A stretch of 64,000 nt of DNA from Isochrysis galbana (GCA_018136815.1 CM030937.1:1000553-1064552); one strand, 5' to 3'; counted from the stretch's first letter, positions 32,958 through 43,800 are shown. Notes: generated from the letters alone by a model not told the origin. Numbers and translations: made by a program.

Positions 32958-35844
32958 CCTAGGTGGGAAACCCGTGTTTGCCGTGTTTCTACGGAGGCCA
33001 AAAACAGCCTGTTTTTACCGTGTTTCAAATCCCCTCCGTTTTAGGTACCGTGTTTGTACGGGGGTGCGCCCACTCGTGACAGCGCCGTGCGCGGTGGCGG
33101 GTGCATGTGTGCGTGTGTGCGCGCACGTATCAATTAATATTCATGGCTCACTTGTCACTTGCTCTTCCCAATCAACAATCAATACCCTTACTTAGTACTT
33201 AGTTAGACGTTAGACAAGTAGCTGACGGACCATCTCCTCACTTGGAATAACAGACTCATCAGCAAGCCAATCGTCTTCGCCGTCACTGTCGTCGTCGCTG
33301 TCCCACTTTGCAACATCGGGAGACCATTGAGCGCTTTGCACGCGCATCTGCACATGCATAGTTTCGTGACAATAGACAAGCTTGTCCGCAACATGATGGC
33401 TCATACTCGACCGATGTTGAGTGTGAATCTGTCCGTACACTGACCAATTGCGTTCAGCAGCAGACGCAGCTGCTGGTTGTGAAAGGACATGTTGCGCCAA
33501 AGAAGCAAGCAACGGAACATGCTTGCCATAGATGGTCCACCATTGAGATGGCTCCATCTCCTTCGCGTTTTCGAGTGCAGATGGTCGAGAGAAGGCGCCT
33601 TGGCAACTTTGGAAGACGACAAATTCTCGCTCAACTTGTGCCACTCGTTGAACCACCTCGGGAGTCGAATAGGTATATTTCTGCCAAGCCTCGTCTTGGT
33701 TGGCAGCGGCCAGGATTGCATCGCGCAAACACAAGCGGTCAAAAATGACGTGCAGACCATCCGTGGTGGCCTCATCCAAATCACCCACCGTGTTCATGAA
33801 TTGAGGATCCAAAGCATATGCCGCAGCGTGCATTGGCGAGTGTAGATACTCCCAGCGTTCGGCGTGAATTTTTGCCAAGTCCTTGCACCATGGGACCTTA
33901 CCTTGCATTGATTCGATCCGTTGCCCAATTGTGAACATGCGGTCATACACCTTGCCCATGCAAAAAGTGTTGCTGTCCAGCAAACGGAGAAGCTTGACGA
34001 GAGGCATGGCCACATGGAAAACCGTTGTGAGAGGTTTCCAAAAACCCTCCTCATCAAGCACAATTGCTTTTACCTTCCTCCCTATCTCTACATCAAGGGC
34101 CTCCTCATCATCCGCAGTGAGAGAATGTCCCCGGGACGAGAACTTATGCGCCGAATACTCCATCGTGACAACCACTTGTTGAAGCTCAGTCTTCACACGC
34201 AACATTCGGGACATCTCTCGGTATTTCCCCGCAAATCGAGTTTGCTTTGCGCGATACAACCCAAAGTTTGACCCATGATTTGCTGCAATCATCTCCCTCA
34301 GCTTCATTCGCGGCCACCTGGTGCGGCCCCAAAAGAGAGATAAGACAATGCCGACCTTTGCAATGACGGCTGCCACTTCATCAACTTTGGCAAAGTCTTT
34401 GAGCTCAAGACTCACCACATGAGTCCCGCAGCACGTCGGCGTGAGCCATTTGTAATGCCTTTCCAAAATTTTCCAAGCTGCCTTCATCGTGCTACAAGTG
34501 TCGGTCACCACTTGGACGAAGCACAAACGACCATGCCGCTCGATACGCTGACGAAGCAACTCCGCCACAAACTCAGCATTTTCTGTGTCATCACTCTTCA
34601 CCTTGACGGTGCCATCAAACAGCATGCAGCCGGGATTGCCGTACAAGAAATTGATGAGATGGTCCTTCTTGACGTTATCCCACCCATCTGAGAGTATTGA
34701 GCAGCCTTTGCTGAACAGCAACTGCCGCAAAGGCTCTATCTCGCGTTGCAACCTCTCGACGGTATCAGTGAGCAATGGGCCCAATAGACTCTTCCGATTT
34801 GGGCCCTTGTACGACGGATGTGCCATTTTCAGCGCCGCTACCATAGCCTTGAACTTTGGGTGGTCTGCCACAGCCGCCGGGATGTTACAAGCATAAAACA
34901 TTTCCGCAATCGCACCATCACACAATTGCTTCGACGCCGCATCGAACTGAAGCACACCCTGCCCCTGCCCTCCCCCTCCCCTCCCCCGTGCTAAAGGCAC
35001 ACTCCAAGACTGGCCGGCTGCGAGCGCCGCCGCTGCCGCCTGGTCCACCTCCCTCACAGCCACCTTCTTCCGCTTCCTCGCTCCCTTGTCATCCTCATTG
35101 GCGCGCACCTTCTCAACCAGCGCCAAGAAAGACGAATCATCTGCCGGGCACCGTGCAGACTGGTTGCGACCCAGCACATGGTCGGCAACCCTTGTTGCGC
35201 TGCCGCGCCGCTGCACCCCGCAGCCGATGCACCGCCACATAGGGTGGTTGGGATCTTCCTCTTCGACAATGAGCACGCACGCCCAAACTGGATCGGAGCG
35301 CCTCGCAGCAAGCGAGCGCTTGCGCGCTCCCTGCAGCAAGGGCTGGCTCAGTCCTGTTGCACGCGTTGGCAACACGCCAAAGATGCCTGGCGCCTCCCTG
35401 CCGCGCGAACGCGCAGGCACTTGCTCCTCCTGCTCCTCCTCGTCTTGGTCTTGGTCTTGTCGTGCGTCTGCCCTTTGCCCATGGCCTCGCGCTCCATCTA
35501 GGAGCGCCGCCCACTGGAGGCGCGGTGCGGCGGGCAGCTGCCGAGGCGCCTCGGCACGATTGGCTGCGTCCTCCTCCTCCTCATTGCGCGCGCCTCGCGC
35601 GCGCGAGGCACGGTCGGGGTTAGGGTTGAACATGGGGATTGAGGAGAGGGAGGAGGGGGGGGAGCGGGAGCGCGCAGCCGGAGAAGAGGGAGGAGCGTCG
35701 CAGCGTCGCGCAAGTGGCGCAGGGGGAGGCCCCCCCACCGGTATCAATGTTTTTTGGACTGTTTTTGGCTGTGTTTCTATGAAAGCCAAAAACAGCCTGT
35801 TTTTGCTGTGTTTGGAAACCTTCTGGCTGTGTTTCCCACCTAGG
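32958..35844 (-). mobile_element. Complete hAT transposon with terminal repeats and 8-bp target duplication
   Basis: The element starts CCTAGGTGGGAAAC at 32958 and ends with the exact inverse at 35831-35844. It is flanked by perfect 8-base direct repeats GGTAGTAA (32950-32957 and 35845-35852), the target size used by hAT transposases. Subterminal regions at both ends repeat GCCAAAAACAGCCTGTTTTT (near 32998 and 35789) and TGTGTTT/CGTGTTT strings, likely transposase-binding sites. Undamaged ends and an intact gene suggest a recent insertion. Confidence 0.95.
33210..35633 (-). CDS. hAT-family transposase
   Basis: An uninterrupted 807-residue frame encoding the cut-and-paste transposase of the surrounding element. 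From N to C: a basic/acidic P- and S-rich leader; a BED-type zinc finger near residues 120-170 (WRCIGCGVQRRGSATRVADH...C); an RNase-H-like catalytic core with GWDNVKKDHLINFL and QVVTDTCSTMKAAWKIL; and the hAT dimerisation region at the C-terminus (QWWTIYGKHVPLLASLAQHV, AASAAERNWSVYGQIHTQHR). I chose the ATG at 35633; an in-frame ATG at 35789 would run through the subterminal repeats and is less likely. No frameshift or stop is seen, so it may be active. Confidence 0.95.
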   Translation of the reverse strand: MFNPNPDRASRARGARNEEEEDAANRAEAPRQLPAAPRLQWAALLDGARGHGQRADARQDQDQDEEEQEEQVPARSRGREAPGIFGVLPTRATGLSQPLLQGARKRSLAARRSDPVWACVLIVEEEDPNHPMWRCIGCGVQRRGSATRVADHVLGRNQSARCPADDSSFLALVEKVRANEDDKGARKRKKVAVREVDQAAAAALAAGQSWSVPLARGRGGGGQGQGVLQFDAASKQLCDGAIAEMFYACNIPAAVADHPKFKAMVAALKMAHPSYKGPNRKSLLGPLLTDTVERLQREIEPLRQLLFSKGCSILSDGWDNVKKDHLINFLYGNPGCMLFDGTVKVKSDDTENAEFVAELLRQRIERHGRLCFVQVVTDTCSTMKAAWKILERHYKWLTPTCCGTHVVSLELKDFAKVDEVAAVIAKVGIVLSLFWGRTRWPRMKLREMIAANHGSNFGLYRAKQTRFAGKYREMSRMLRVKTELQQVVVTMEYSAHKFSSRGHSLTADDEEALDVEIGRKVKAIVLDEEGFWKPLTTVFHVAMPLVKLLRLLDSNTFCMGKVYDRMFTIGQRIESMQGKVPWCKDLAKIHAERWEYLHSPMHAAAYALDPQFMNTVGDLDEATTDGLHVIFDRLCLRDAILAAANQDEAWQKYTYSTPEVVQRVAQVEREFVVFQSCQGAFSRPSALENAKEMEPSQWWTIYGKHVPLLASLAQHVLSQPAAASAAERNWSVYGQIHTQHRSSMSHHVADKLVYCHETMHVQMRVQSAQWSPDVAKWDSDDDSDGEDDWLADESVIPSEEMVRQLLV

Positions 35845-35945
35845 GGTAGTAATGCTCAGCAGTTAGATTATTATTATTATATAGTGGGAGTAGTGTTACT
35901 AACGCTCAGATGTTTTATTATTAGTAGTAGTATATGCAATTCTCA
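35845..35945 (+). mobile_element. Family EG repeat, right part after hAT insertion
   Basis: Begins with the second GGTAGTAA target copy, then AATGCTCAG, an ATT-rich run, and a second similar unit GTTACTAACGCTCAGATG with TTTTATTATTA, as at 46390-46425. Confidence 0.65.
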
Positions 35946-36140
35946 ACGGTAAGACCGTTTGCTGTTCTCGAACAACATGAATATATCTACTACTATTATC
36001 TGTCCGAAGTATGAAGTATGTATGTATTCGATATTGTATTGTGTATTGTGTATTGTTCGCCTATTTCGGGCTCAGGTACATCTCACTCTCCCTCCCTGTC
36101 CCGGTCTGTGTGTGTGCCTCGCGTCGCACCTCGCAGCCGC

Positions 36141-36548
36141 ATGAGGACCGTCGCCACCATGCTCACCGTGCTCGTGTGCGGCCTCGTGTCCGAATGCTCG
36201 GCCTTCTCAGCGGGCGTGTCGGCACGCACCCCCGATCCCCGCGCTCTCGCCCTCTCCTCCATCGCGTTCACCCCGATGCCATCGTCTCTCGCCGCGTCGC
36301 GAACGTCAGTCGCAGCTGTCACGATGAAGGCCAACAAGGATATGCTGGAGCTTGAGGGTGTTGTGCTCGAGGCGCTGCCAAACGCCAACTTTCGCGTACA
36401 GCTGGACGAGACCGAGCAGGTCATCCTTGCCCACGTATCGGGCAAGATCCGCAAGAACTACATTAAGATCCTCGTGGGTGACCACGTCACCTGTGAGATC
36501 TCCCCCTACGACTTGACTAAGGGCCGCATCACCTTCCGCCGGCGGTGA
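36141..36548 (+). CDS. infA: Translation initiation factor IF-1, nuclear gene for the plastid protein
   Basis: IF-1 binds the A-site of the small ribosomal subunit during bacterial-type initiation. The last ~75 residues of this 135-residue protein are a full S1-type IF-1 domain ([55 protein letters not shown]). The first ~60 residues are extra: a hydrophobic signal peptide ([15 protein letters not shown]) followed directly by FSAG and then an S/A/R/P-rich, acid-poor segment. A Phe right after signal cleavage is the known plastid entry motif of red-lineage complex algae. It is therefore a nuclear-encoded plastid factor. The start at 36141 gives the shortest pre-hydrophobic arm; a second ATG at 36159 is also possible. 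Intronless; 300 bases from the hAT insertion. Confidence 0.93.
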   Translation: MRTVATMLTVLVCGLVSECSAFSAGVSARTPDPRALALSSIAFTPMPSSLAASRTSVAAVTMKANKDMLELEGVVLEALPNANFRVQLDETEQVILAHVSGKIRKNYIKILVGDHVTCEISPYDLTKGRITFRRR

Positions 36549-37266
36549 GTAAAGAGGCGGCCGATGATACGGGTGCACTGATGCTCCGCAGTGTGCGCTG
36601 CCGCCCTCAGACGAGGTGCGTCCGCCGAAACCCTTGGGTATGCAGTGCTCGAGCAGATTGTGCCCCGCCGGGTAAGCCTTTGCCACGAGTTGTGCCTCAG
36701 AGCCGCCCTTGCGCAGGGCAGGCTACCGACGGTCGTTTTGCGAGGTCATGCTGCGGCCGCGCTGACCCTGGCTCGCTCTTTGCCCGCGCGGCAAACAAGA
36801 TGGGACTCCTATTTGGGTGGATGAGGTGGTGAGGTGAGCGTTGTTGAGCGATGCTACACACCTCTTCATCTATCCTTAGTGGGCATGTGCATGTGCTTTA
36901 TGCATATGGGCTCATGCACACGCAGCGTGCACGGTATTGCGCAGCTTGCGCGCGCATTTGAGAAGAGGAGTAGTTTGCACGGGACCACCACAAATGAAAA
37001 ACGGTCTGCCGTCAATACAAGGAGACGGAAGGCAAAAGGGGGAGCCCACTCTCGCTCTCCCGCCTTAGCCCTAGCCCTAGTCACCATTGTAGGGTTTGGG
37101 GTGCAACTCGCGTACAGTGCCACTAACACCGCCAGTCACTAGTGTCTCGAGGGATCGAAAATCGAACGAGAGCACATCGCGCGGCTCTCCGCCTATACAT
37201 CCGTCTATAAGATTATACCACTACTTAGTTAGAGTTAGGTCGCGTTCCTTCGAATTCGAATATCGG
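36549..37266. other. Intergenic, nothing recognised
   Basis: No gene or copied element that I can support in this 3-prime flank of IF-1. Confidence 0.4.
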
Positions 37267-37355
37267 AGCAACAACCTACTTTTATTAGTGGGGGTCAATG
37301 GGGGCCTCGCGCCCCCGTCACTCCATTGCAGACACTCCCCTGGGTAGGCATAGTA
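37267..37355 (+). repeat. Family C repeat, 5-prime fragment
   Basis: CAACCTACTTTTATTAGTGG, then the hairpin GGGGGCCTCGCGCCCCC, then CTCCATTGCAGACACTCCCC. It matches the first ~85 bases of the copy at 45469. Confidence 0.75.
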
Positions 37356-38920
37356 CGTACCTGGGCGCGCGAGACAATGCGCCCCGCTGTCGAATCCAGA
37401 GTATCTCTATACTCAAAGCTCAAAGCGGATTCGATACTCGATAGTGCGAACGAATTTTGTTTTCAGGGCTTGTCTCGATGGTTCGCCGCTCGTTCGACAT
37501 ACTGAACACCGAGGCTTCACATCGCTCGTCAATTCATTTGTCTCCTTCTTTGTTTATTTCGAGCGTTTATGTTTGTTTCTCAGTTCTTTTGTTGATTGAG
37601 TGGTGTTAGTAGATTGAGTTTTGTGAGGTGGTCACGTGCGCCGTCGTCATGTAGCGCGTTCCCTTCCCTCCCCCCCCTCTCTCTCTCAAGGTTGTGCCCC
37701 GAATGAGACTTGACACGATCAAGCATCGGCTTGATTCGACAGTTTAAAGACATCCCTCTCTTCCTAGCACGCCCTCGCCACGCCTCGCCGCCCATCGCGC
37801 CGTGCACAAGCACAAGCCCACACATGCACATTGCGTACAAGCCCCATTGCACACCACCCGTTGCCCGACCCCACTCTGACCCATGGGGTGAGCATGGCTC
37901 GCGTCTGCGGCAACGAGCGCGGTCAGCCTGCCTTCCTCCGCCATTCCCTTGCCTCTCGCCTCGCCTCCGCCTCGCCAAGCCTCCGCTTTCCACTGCCCCT
38001 CATCCTTTCCCATCAATGACACCCACTCATGTACGTCTGTTCTTCTCTCTCTCTGTCGTTCTCTCCACCGCTCCTCCTACCTTTGAGGGCTGAGTCCCCT
38101 CAGCCTTAAGCACGCAGGCTGCCTCCTCCTCCTCCTCCTCCTCGTGGTTCGTCGCGATCGATGGTGTGGTGGTGGTCTCGGTCTCGCTCTCTCTTTCCAT
38201 CCTTTCCCCCGTTCGATACGTTTGGCTCTCCAATTTGTTACGACGGTTTGTCTCGTTTGGGTTGTGGTTCTCCAACGATGTCAGCCTTGATCTCGAGCTT
38301 GCTTTCAATCTCCTTCTCGTCCTCGTTCTTGCCCGCGTGTTCGTCGCTTGGATCCTCGGTCTTCGGTCGTCAGTCCTCCTTCTTCTGTTGCGTCGTAGTT
38401 GAGCAAAATTCCCCGTTTCGATCGCTTGTGATCACTCCTCTCGTTATGGCTAAGGCCACCTCCGTTCAATCATTGATTCTCGTTCAGGCTTCGGCCATCC
38501 GCGTTCTCGTTCTCGATTCTTTCGATTCTCGATTATTCTTGTTTTGATTTTGCTCTGAGTATGATGCTACTAAAGTGTGAGGTTTGGCGCTCGACGTCTC
38601 CTGGCTTCTGACTACGTTCCGAGTTCTAGTTCTTGGCCGCGTATGAAATTGTAGGAGGTCTCGACTCTTGTTTGATTCTTGAGTTCTTCAATTCATTCGG
38701 TTCATTCTTTCGTTCTTTGTCCGAGTTACCGTTCGTTCGGAGTGTGATTGTGTACCCGTAAGTTTCTCAGGAGGGATGTGCGCCCCAAGTGAGACTTGTC
38801 TTTAAACCGCGTTGGTTTAACCCGCTGATTGCGCACACTCTTCGGGGTGAGAAGGCAAGAGGGTCACATTCACTTGTGATTGTTGTGTTCTCTCGTTTGT
38901 CGGGGAGTGTCGTATTCCAT
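37356..38920. other. Long intergenic stretch, pyrimidine-rich, no gene supported
   Basis: Contains CT-rich parts (37670-37690, 38040-38070), a TCC-repeat at 38126-38143 and repeated TTCTCGTTCTCG-type strings (38300-38530) similar to those at 10865-10910. Frames on both strands look like products of the simple composition. Confidence 0.4.
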
Positions 38921-38924
38921 ACGA

Positions 38925-39306
38925 GGACAGACTTTTTTTTACTTCTAGCCTGTGGGTTATTATTTTAACTCTCAAGGTCTCGTTGATGGGTATATCGCCT
39001 CTTCTCCTACTTTCTCTTGATGTCATCAAACGTTCCATGATTGTCGTCTGTCTTCTGTTATACCTCGGTCGCAGCTTCCCAGCGAGGTCTGCCCTCGTTG
39101 TGCCGACTCCTCTGTCGCATGCCTATGCGCTGCTAACTAAGTGACCTGGGTGCCGACGCTTGGCCGTCCGTCCAAGTGCGGTTAGTTTTTGCCCCGTTTG
39201 GTTTAGTTTGTGTGCCTCTGTGGACCAGGAACTTTTTGAGTCCACGCGTTGTAGTCCCTCGTGTCTACCTTGGACCTAAGAAGCTCTCATTCTCATTCTC
39301 TCTCTC
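38925..39306 (+). mobile_element. Family A element, left part, split by a family B insertion
   Basis: From GTCGTATTCCATACGAGGAC this follows the same course as 44775-45160: the GCCTGTGGGTTATT string, the CGAGGTCTG-CCTCGTTGTGCCGAC part and the CTCATTCTCATTCTCTCTCT end. It resumes at 40274 with the sequence expected next (CACTAGCTCGCTAGCTAG). Confidence 0.75.
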
Positions 39307-40255
39307 AACTAAGTTTATACTTGGTTCGCCCATGGGGGCTCCTCCTCCACAAGCCTCGCTCCTTCGACATGGGCTAGTACTTTGTCTTCATCGCCAAGCG
39401 ACTCGGTCACCGCACCTACGAGGAGATCCGCGCCCCAGCCTTCAAGTTCTGCGAACACATGGAGGAGGGCATGAGCGGCGCCATCCTGGCGATGCTGCTC
39501 GTCACAGCCTCTGGCATGGGCCGTGGGTGTGGAGACTTCCGCGTGGACCTGGCCAAGAAACGCTACCCGTCGATGTGGGCACCGATCAAGCCATACATGG
39601 GCCGTTGGTGCAAGGCAACCCTCATGCTCGTCGGCGACTACTCTGACGAGTACGACAAGATCCCAATCCCAAAGACCAGATACATTGGAGAGCAAGCCGC
39701 CGTCGCGTATCTCTGCATGGAATACATCACGGCGGTCGCGTACGCTGAAGCGGATCCCATGGTGCAAGTGCGCCGAGCAGCTGGCAAACTCTACATGCAG
39801 AACAAGGAGGCCGTCCTCGCACGCATTATGGATCTCGCCACCCAAGATCAGCCGAGCGACATCGTCGCCTGCCAGAAGAACGACATCGAGAATATCGACG
39901 AGGAGGTGTGCGAGAAAAAGACGAAAAGGATGAAAACTCAGTAGCTTTGGGGTTGCTGTGTGTTTTGGGTTAGCTTCCTTAATTAGCGTTGTACTCAAAT
40001 AATACAATGGAGACTGGTTGAAAAAGAAAACATGCACATCTGGGTGAAAAAATAATAATAACCTGGCCCTCTTTTGACGGAACGCGACTTTATCTAAGCC
40101 CTTTTCCCCTATCCCCCTAGTAGTGCACGGGGGGAGTCGCCTGATGGCGGGGGGGAAAGGGCCGGCGGATTGGGGGTGTAGAAAGTTTTGCTGCGTGAGT
40201 AAAAAGTAGAGGGTCCACGGCCGCGTGTGCGGTGAGACTATTAAGAAGTTAATTA
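39307..40255 (+). mobile_element. Family B SINE-like element carrying a gene-like insert (copy 3)
   Basis: Flanked by 18-base direct repeats, ATTCTCATTCTCTCTCTC (39289-39306) and ATTCTTATTCTCTCTCTC (40256-40273), 17 of 18 identical. The first ~30 bases, starting AACTAAGTTTATACTTGGTT, and the last ~170 bases (CCCCTATCCCCCTAGTAGTG through GGTGAGACTATTAAGAAG) are those of family B. Between them, in place of the GC-rich middle seen in copies 1 and 2, lies about 740 bases with a long coding frame, a 3-prime UTR-like AT-rich part and a GAAAAAATAATAATAA stretch. Confidence 0.75.
39378..39944 (+). CDS. Intronless coding insert inside the family B element, function unknown
   Basis: The frame reads YFVFIAKRLGHRTYEEIRAP from 39378 right after an in-frame TAG at 39375; the ATG at 39369 (M-G-stop) cannot start it. 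The first usable ATG is at 39459, giving 161 residues (MEEGMSGAILAMLLVTASGM, then RYPSMWAPIKPYMGRWCKAT). The conserved-looking part extends upstream of that Met, so the gene has lost its start by a stop or was copied from a spliced or truncated RNA. The C-terminus is acidic then basic (DDIENIDEEV-like, KKTKRMKTQ). It has balanced composition and codon use like the host genes. I recognise no family. The location inside a retroelement suggests a captured cDNA. Confidence 0.5.
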   Translation, partial: YFVFIAKRLGHRTYEEIRAPAFKFCEHMEEGMSGAILAMLLVTASGMGRGCGDFRVDLAKKRYPSMWAPIKPYMGRWCKATLMLVGDYSDEYDKIPIPKTRYIGEQAAVAYLCMEYITAVAYAEADPMVQVRRAAGKLYMQNKEAVLARIMDLATQDQPSDIVACQKNDIENIDEEVCEKKTKRMKTQ

Positions 40256-40273
40256 ATTCTTATTCTCTCTCTC

Positions 40274-40605
40274 TTCCACTAGCTCGCTAGCTAGTCTCGT
40301 CTCTACTCTCCGACGCCACGCGTTGCAATCCTCCGAACCTCAGTCTACCTCTTCGCTCATAGCGCTCGATGGCAGACACTGTCAGACCCTACTCCTACTA
40401 TGACTTCTCAGACATCTTCCCGCAAGCAACAAACAACCACTCTTTCACGGCCGCGTCAGCTGCCGGCTCGATCGAACGGCCCTCTGCCTACGAGCCTGTA
40501 GTCATCGCATGTTCGACAGCCTACACCTACACGTCGACACATTTTGCACGTTCAGTGTTCACTTTTCATTCAACTTGTTTCGCCTTGGTCGCCTCCGGAC
40601 GCTAG
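40274..40605 (+). mobile_element. Family A element, right part, with MADTVRPYSYYDFSDIF frame
   Basis: Continues the element interrupted at 39306. From 40369 it encodes MADTVRPYSYYDFSDIFPQA and SIERPSAYEPVVIACST, matching copies at 16116 (minus) and 45255. After ACST the frame runs into unrelated sequence and stops at 40605, so the copy is truncated. Confidence 0.7.
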
Positions 40606-40865
40606 CGTGTTTCGCGGTCAAGTTCAACTATTTTTTGTTTGAGTAACTTGTATTCCATATTCGACGGAACCCGACCTTAGACTTAGCAGAAAAACCCGCC
40701 ATCAGATAAGGACAAAAGAAAACGCTGACAGCTGTTCTCTAAGAGAGGGACACGCGGGAAACAAGGGGAAGAGGGGAAGCGAGAGGGGGAGGGGGGTGGG
40801 GGGGCACGTCCCGTCGTAGGTTCGCTCTCTTGGTCGCGCCGGCGGCCGCCTCGCTCGCTTTGCGT
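40606..40865. other. Promoter region of the Vms1-like gene
   Basis: Contains TTCGACGGAACCCGACCTTA (similar strings at 40072 and 53729) and a GA-rich tract. No gene seen. Confidence 0.4.
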
Positions 40866-43800
40866 ATGGCTCGGTGGTGGGCGTCTCTACCCGCCTCGGT
40901 GGTTGATCCCATCTCGCTCGAGCCGCTGGGCGAGCTTGGCTATCCCCCCTTCGTTCTGCGGGCCGACCTGTCGCACCCATCACAGAATGACCTGTTCGAC
41001 GGCCGTGTGCTTGCCCTCTACCTCGTCTCGACCGGGCGCTTCACTCACCCGATCTCGAGGCGCGAGATCGATCGCACCGAGTGCGCGGCGCTCGACGCGT
41101 TTCTCCTCGAGCACGGCCTCGAATCGGTGCAGGTTGAGCACGTGTGCGTTCACTGCGCAGCAGGCGGCAGGGCGTCTGAGCCGCTATCCGCAGCGGTCGC
41201 CCAGATGCGTGCCGAGGCGGCGCAGATTCTGCATGCACTTTTCAGCGCCGCCGATTCGAACATCCAACCGCCAACCGCGCTGGCGCCGCCCGAATGGCAC
41301 GGTGGTCTCATGGTGCTCGATGACGACGAGACTCCAGGCCACGCGCCAGCACGAATGGGGAACATTCAGGGTGGTGGAGAGGAGGGTGGGCCGACAGAGC
41401 TCTTCCCTCCATTGCCGTCTTGTGTGCCACTACAGCAACCACAGATCCCAGCTGGCCCGAGCTGGCTGGCTGCAGCCGAGCGGGAGCTTCCAGATCGGCC
41501 TCCGCCGCCGCCTCCGCCACGTACTGCACCCCCTCCACCTCCTGCGGTGGCGATTCCATCAGCGGCAGAGCCCGACTCTTCCCTAGGGCGCTCAATCGTC
41601 TCAAGCGTCTCGGTAAAGACCAGAGCGCAGAAGCGTAGCGCATCTAAGCATCGTCGAGCCGGTTCACGCCGGTTGCCTCTACTTGGTATTCCAGCCCACG
41701 TGGTGGATGGACTCATCATGGCTCCAGGCTTTTGCGCCGCACGAAGGCAAGCTCAACTAGCTGGCATAGACGTTGGCATCCCCCGATGTGGGGAGTGTAT
41801 GGATACCACTGCGGCGTTCCAAGCTAGTGCTGCAATTAAATGCGTAAGCATCACGCTGCCGCCGGTTGTGGAAGCCGTCGAGGCGGTGCAGCTCATAGAC
41901 TCACCGGGACAAAGCAGGCAGAGCACCGGGGAGCGAAGTGCAAATGAGCATGGTGAAGAGGCTTCGGCCATAGCAGACGAGGAATATTTTAGAATGGCTG
42001 CCGAGGAGCTGGGCGATACGGAGGAAGGTGCACCTCAAGATACTAAGGAGGCGGTGGGCACACATGATCACAATGACGGTGCCTTGATATCGTTTCGCGA
42101 TGCCGACGGCGGCCACTACGTGCTGCATGCAGCCGTGCTCGACTCGAGATGCGTGGAAGCGCTCCGCAGCTGTGTGCTTGGGTCTCCGGCAACGACCTCG
42201 CCAGTGTGGCTGGTTGCTCTTTGCCAGGGCGGGCATTTTGCCGCTGCGCTCTTCGAGCTCCGGAGGAAGGCGCCGTTTGGCCGTGCACCTCTGCAACCTC
42301 AAGATTGCGCCACCATGGTGGCACACAAGACAATCCACCGGTATGTGACACGTCGAGGTCAAGGCGGCAGGCAGAGCAGTGCCGACAGCGCAAAGGGCAT
42401 TCATTCCGCAGGATCGGCGCTGCGCAGGCACAATGAAGCCACGTTGACGGCCGAGGCGAGCGCTCTCTTTGCAGAATGGCAGCCCTTTCTTTGTGGCGCC
42501 GAGAGGATGTTTATCCACGCGCCAGGACGCGCCAATGCCGCTGTGATGGCAGCCGTGCGCGAGGACCCACGCTGCCGGCGTGTCCCGGTGACCACGGGCA
42601 GGCCGACAATCGCAGAGGTGTGGCGCGTGCTCGGAACCCTCGCCAGTGTGGAGTACATTGATCCGGGCTGCTCTTCTCAACTGTTGTCGATTGCGGCCGC
42701 CACCGCGCCTGCGCCCGATCGTACCATGCACGATCGGCACTGGGCAGCTTTGGAGGAGGAAGCTGCCTGGGAAAGGCGGCGTCAGAGTGAGGCGGCGGCG
42801 GCGGAAGCCGCTGCCGCTGCCGCTGCGATGGAGGCGGAGGCTCGATCACTTCCGGCGGGGCTCCACGAGGCGGCGGCCATTGGGGATGCCGCGCTAGTCG
42901 CACAATGTCTAGAGGCCGGCTTCGACCCGACACTAAGGCACATTGACTTTGGCTTTCGAACTGCGTACGATGTTGCACAGAATGGCGAAGTACGCGATGT
43001 CTTTCGGAGATTTCGGGCTCAGAATCCACTGGCGTGGCACTGGGGGCGAGCGCATGTTCCATCGGCTCTCACGGAAGTGGAGGAAGCGGCTCGGGTGGAG
43101 CGCGAGAGGGCGCGGGCGCGCGAGAGAAAGCGCACAATGGAGAGAGCGAGACGAGCCCGCCGCCGAGAAGAATTTGATGAGCGAGGGCGGGCCGAGGCGG
43201 CGGTGAGCGAGGCGTGTGCGATAGCAGTACGTGCAGCCGAGGCAGCCGAGGTTGATGTTGATAGTGTCTCCGCGATACAAGCGGAGGAGGCCGCGCTCGA
43301 GGCCCTCACGTCCGCGCTCGACTGGGCGGAGGAAGTGGGCGTTGACGAAATCTCGACGGCATCAGCTCGAGGACATTGGGAAGAGATGAGTGCGCCGGCG
43401 GCGGTGGCCATGCGTGCACGCCGCCGGAGGGCTGCAGAGGCTTCGAAGCGTCTAGGTGGGCTTTCGGATGCGCAGAGAGATTTTCTGCTTAGGAGGCATC
43501 GCCCGTGTGCCGCATGTGGCGCAGAGAGCGCGGGCGTTCCGCCATCAATGACGTGCTCGACTCGCGACAAGAGTGTTGAGGACCTTGCGGACAAGACGGC
43601 TGGGGCCCAAAGAGACGGTGATGCCCTCGAGGAGAAGCGTAGCCCACCGCCGGCGGCAATGGCAATCGACAGCGCGAAGCCCTCCGACGACCGTGCACAG
43701 CAGGGAGCACACGCTGATGATAGCCGTGCAGATTCGGTGGCTGATGAAACGGCTTTGTCACCACCGGCGGGTTCTGAGACGTTGCGGGTGGTCTTGTCTT

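Noticed and set aside
39315..40037. 240-codon minus-strand frame opposite the family B coding insert
   Set aside because: It spans the element's own 5-prime end and into A-rich UTR-like sequence; the plus frame has better protein-like composition and a natural stop.
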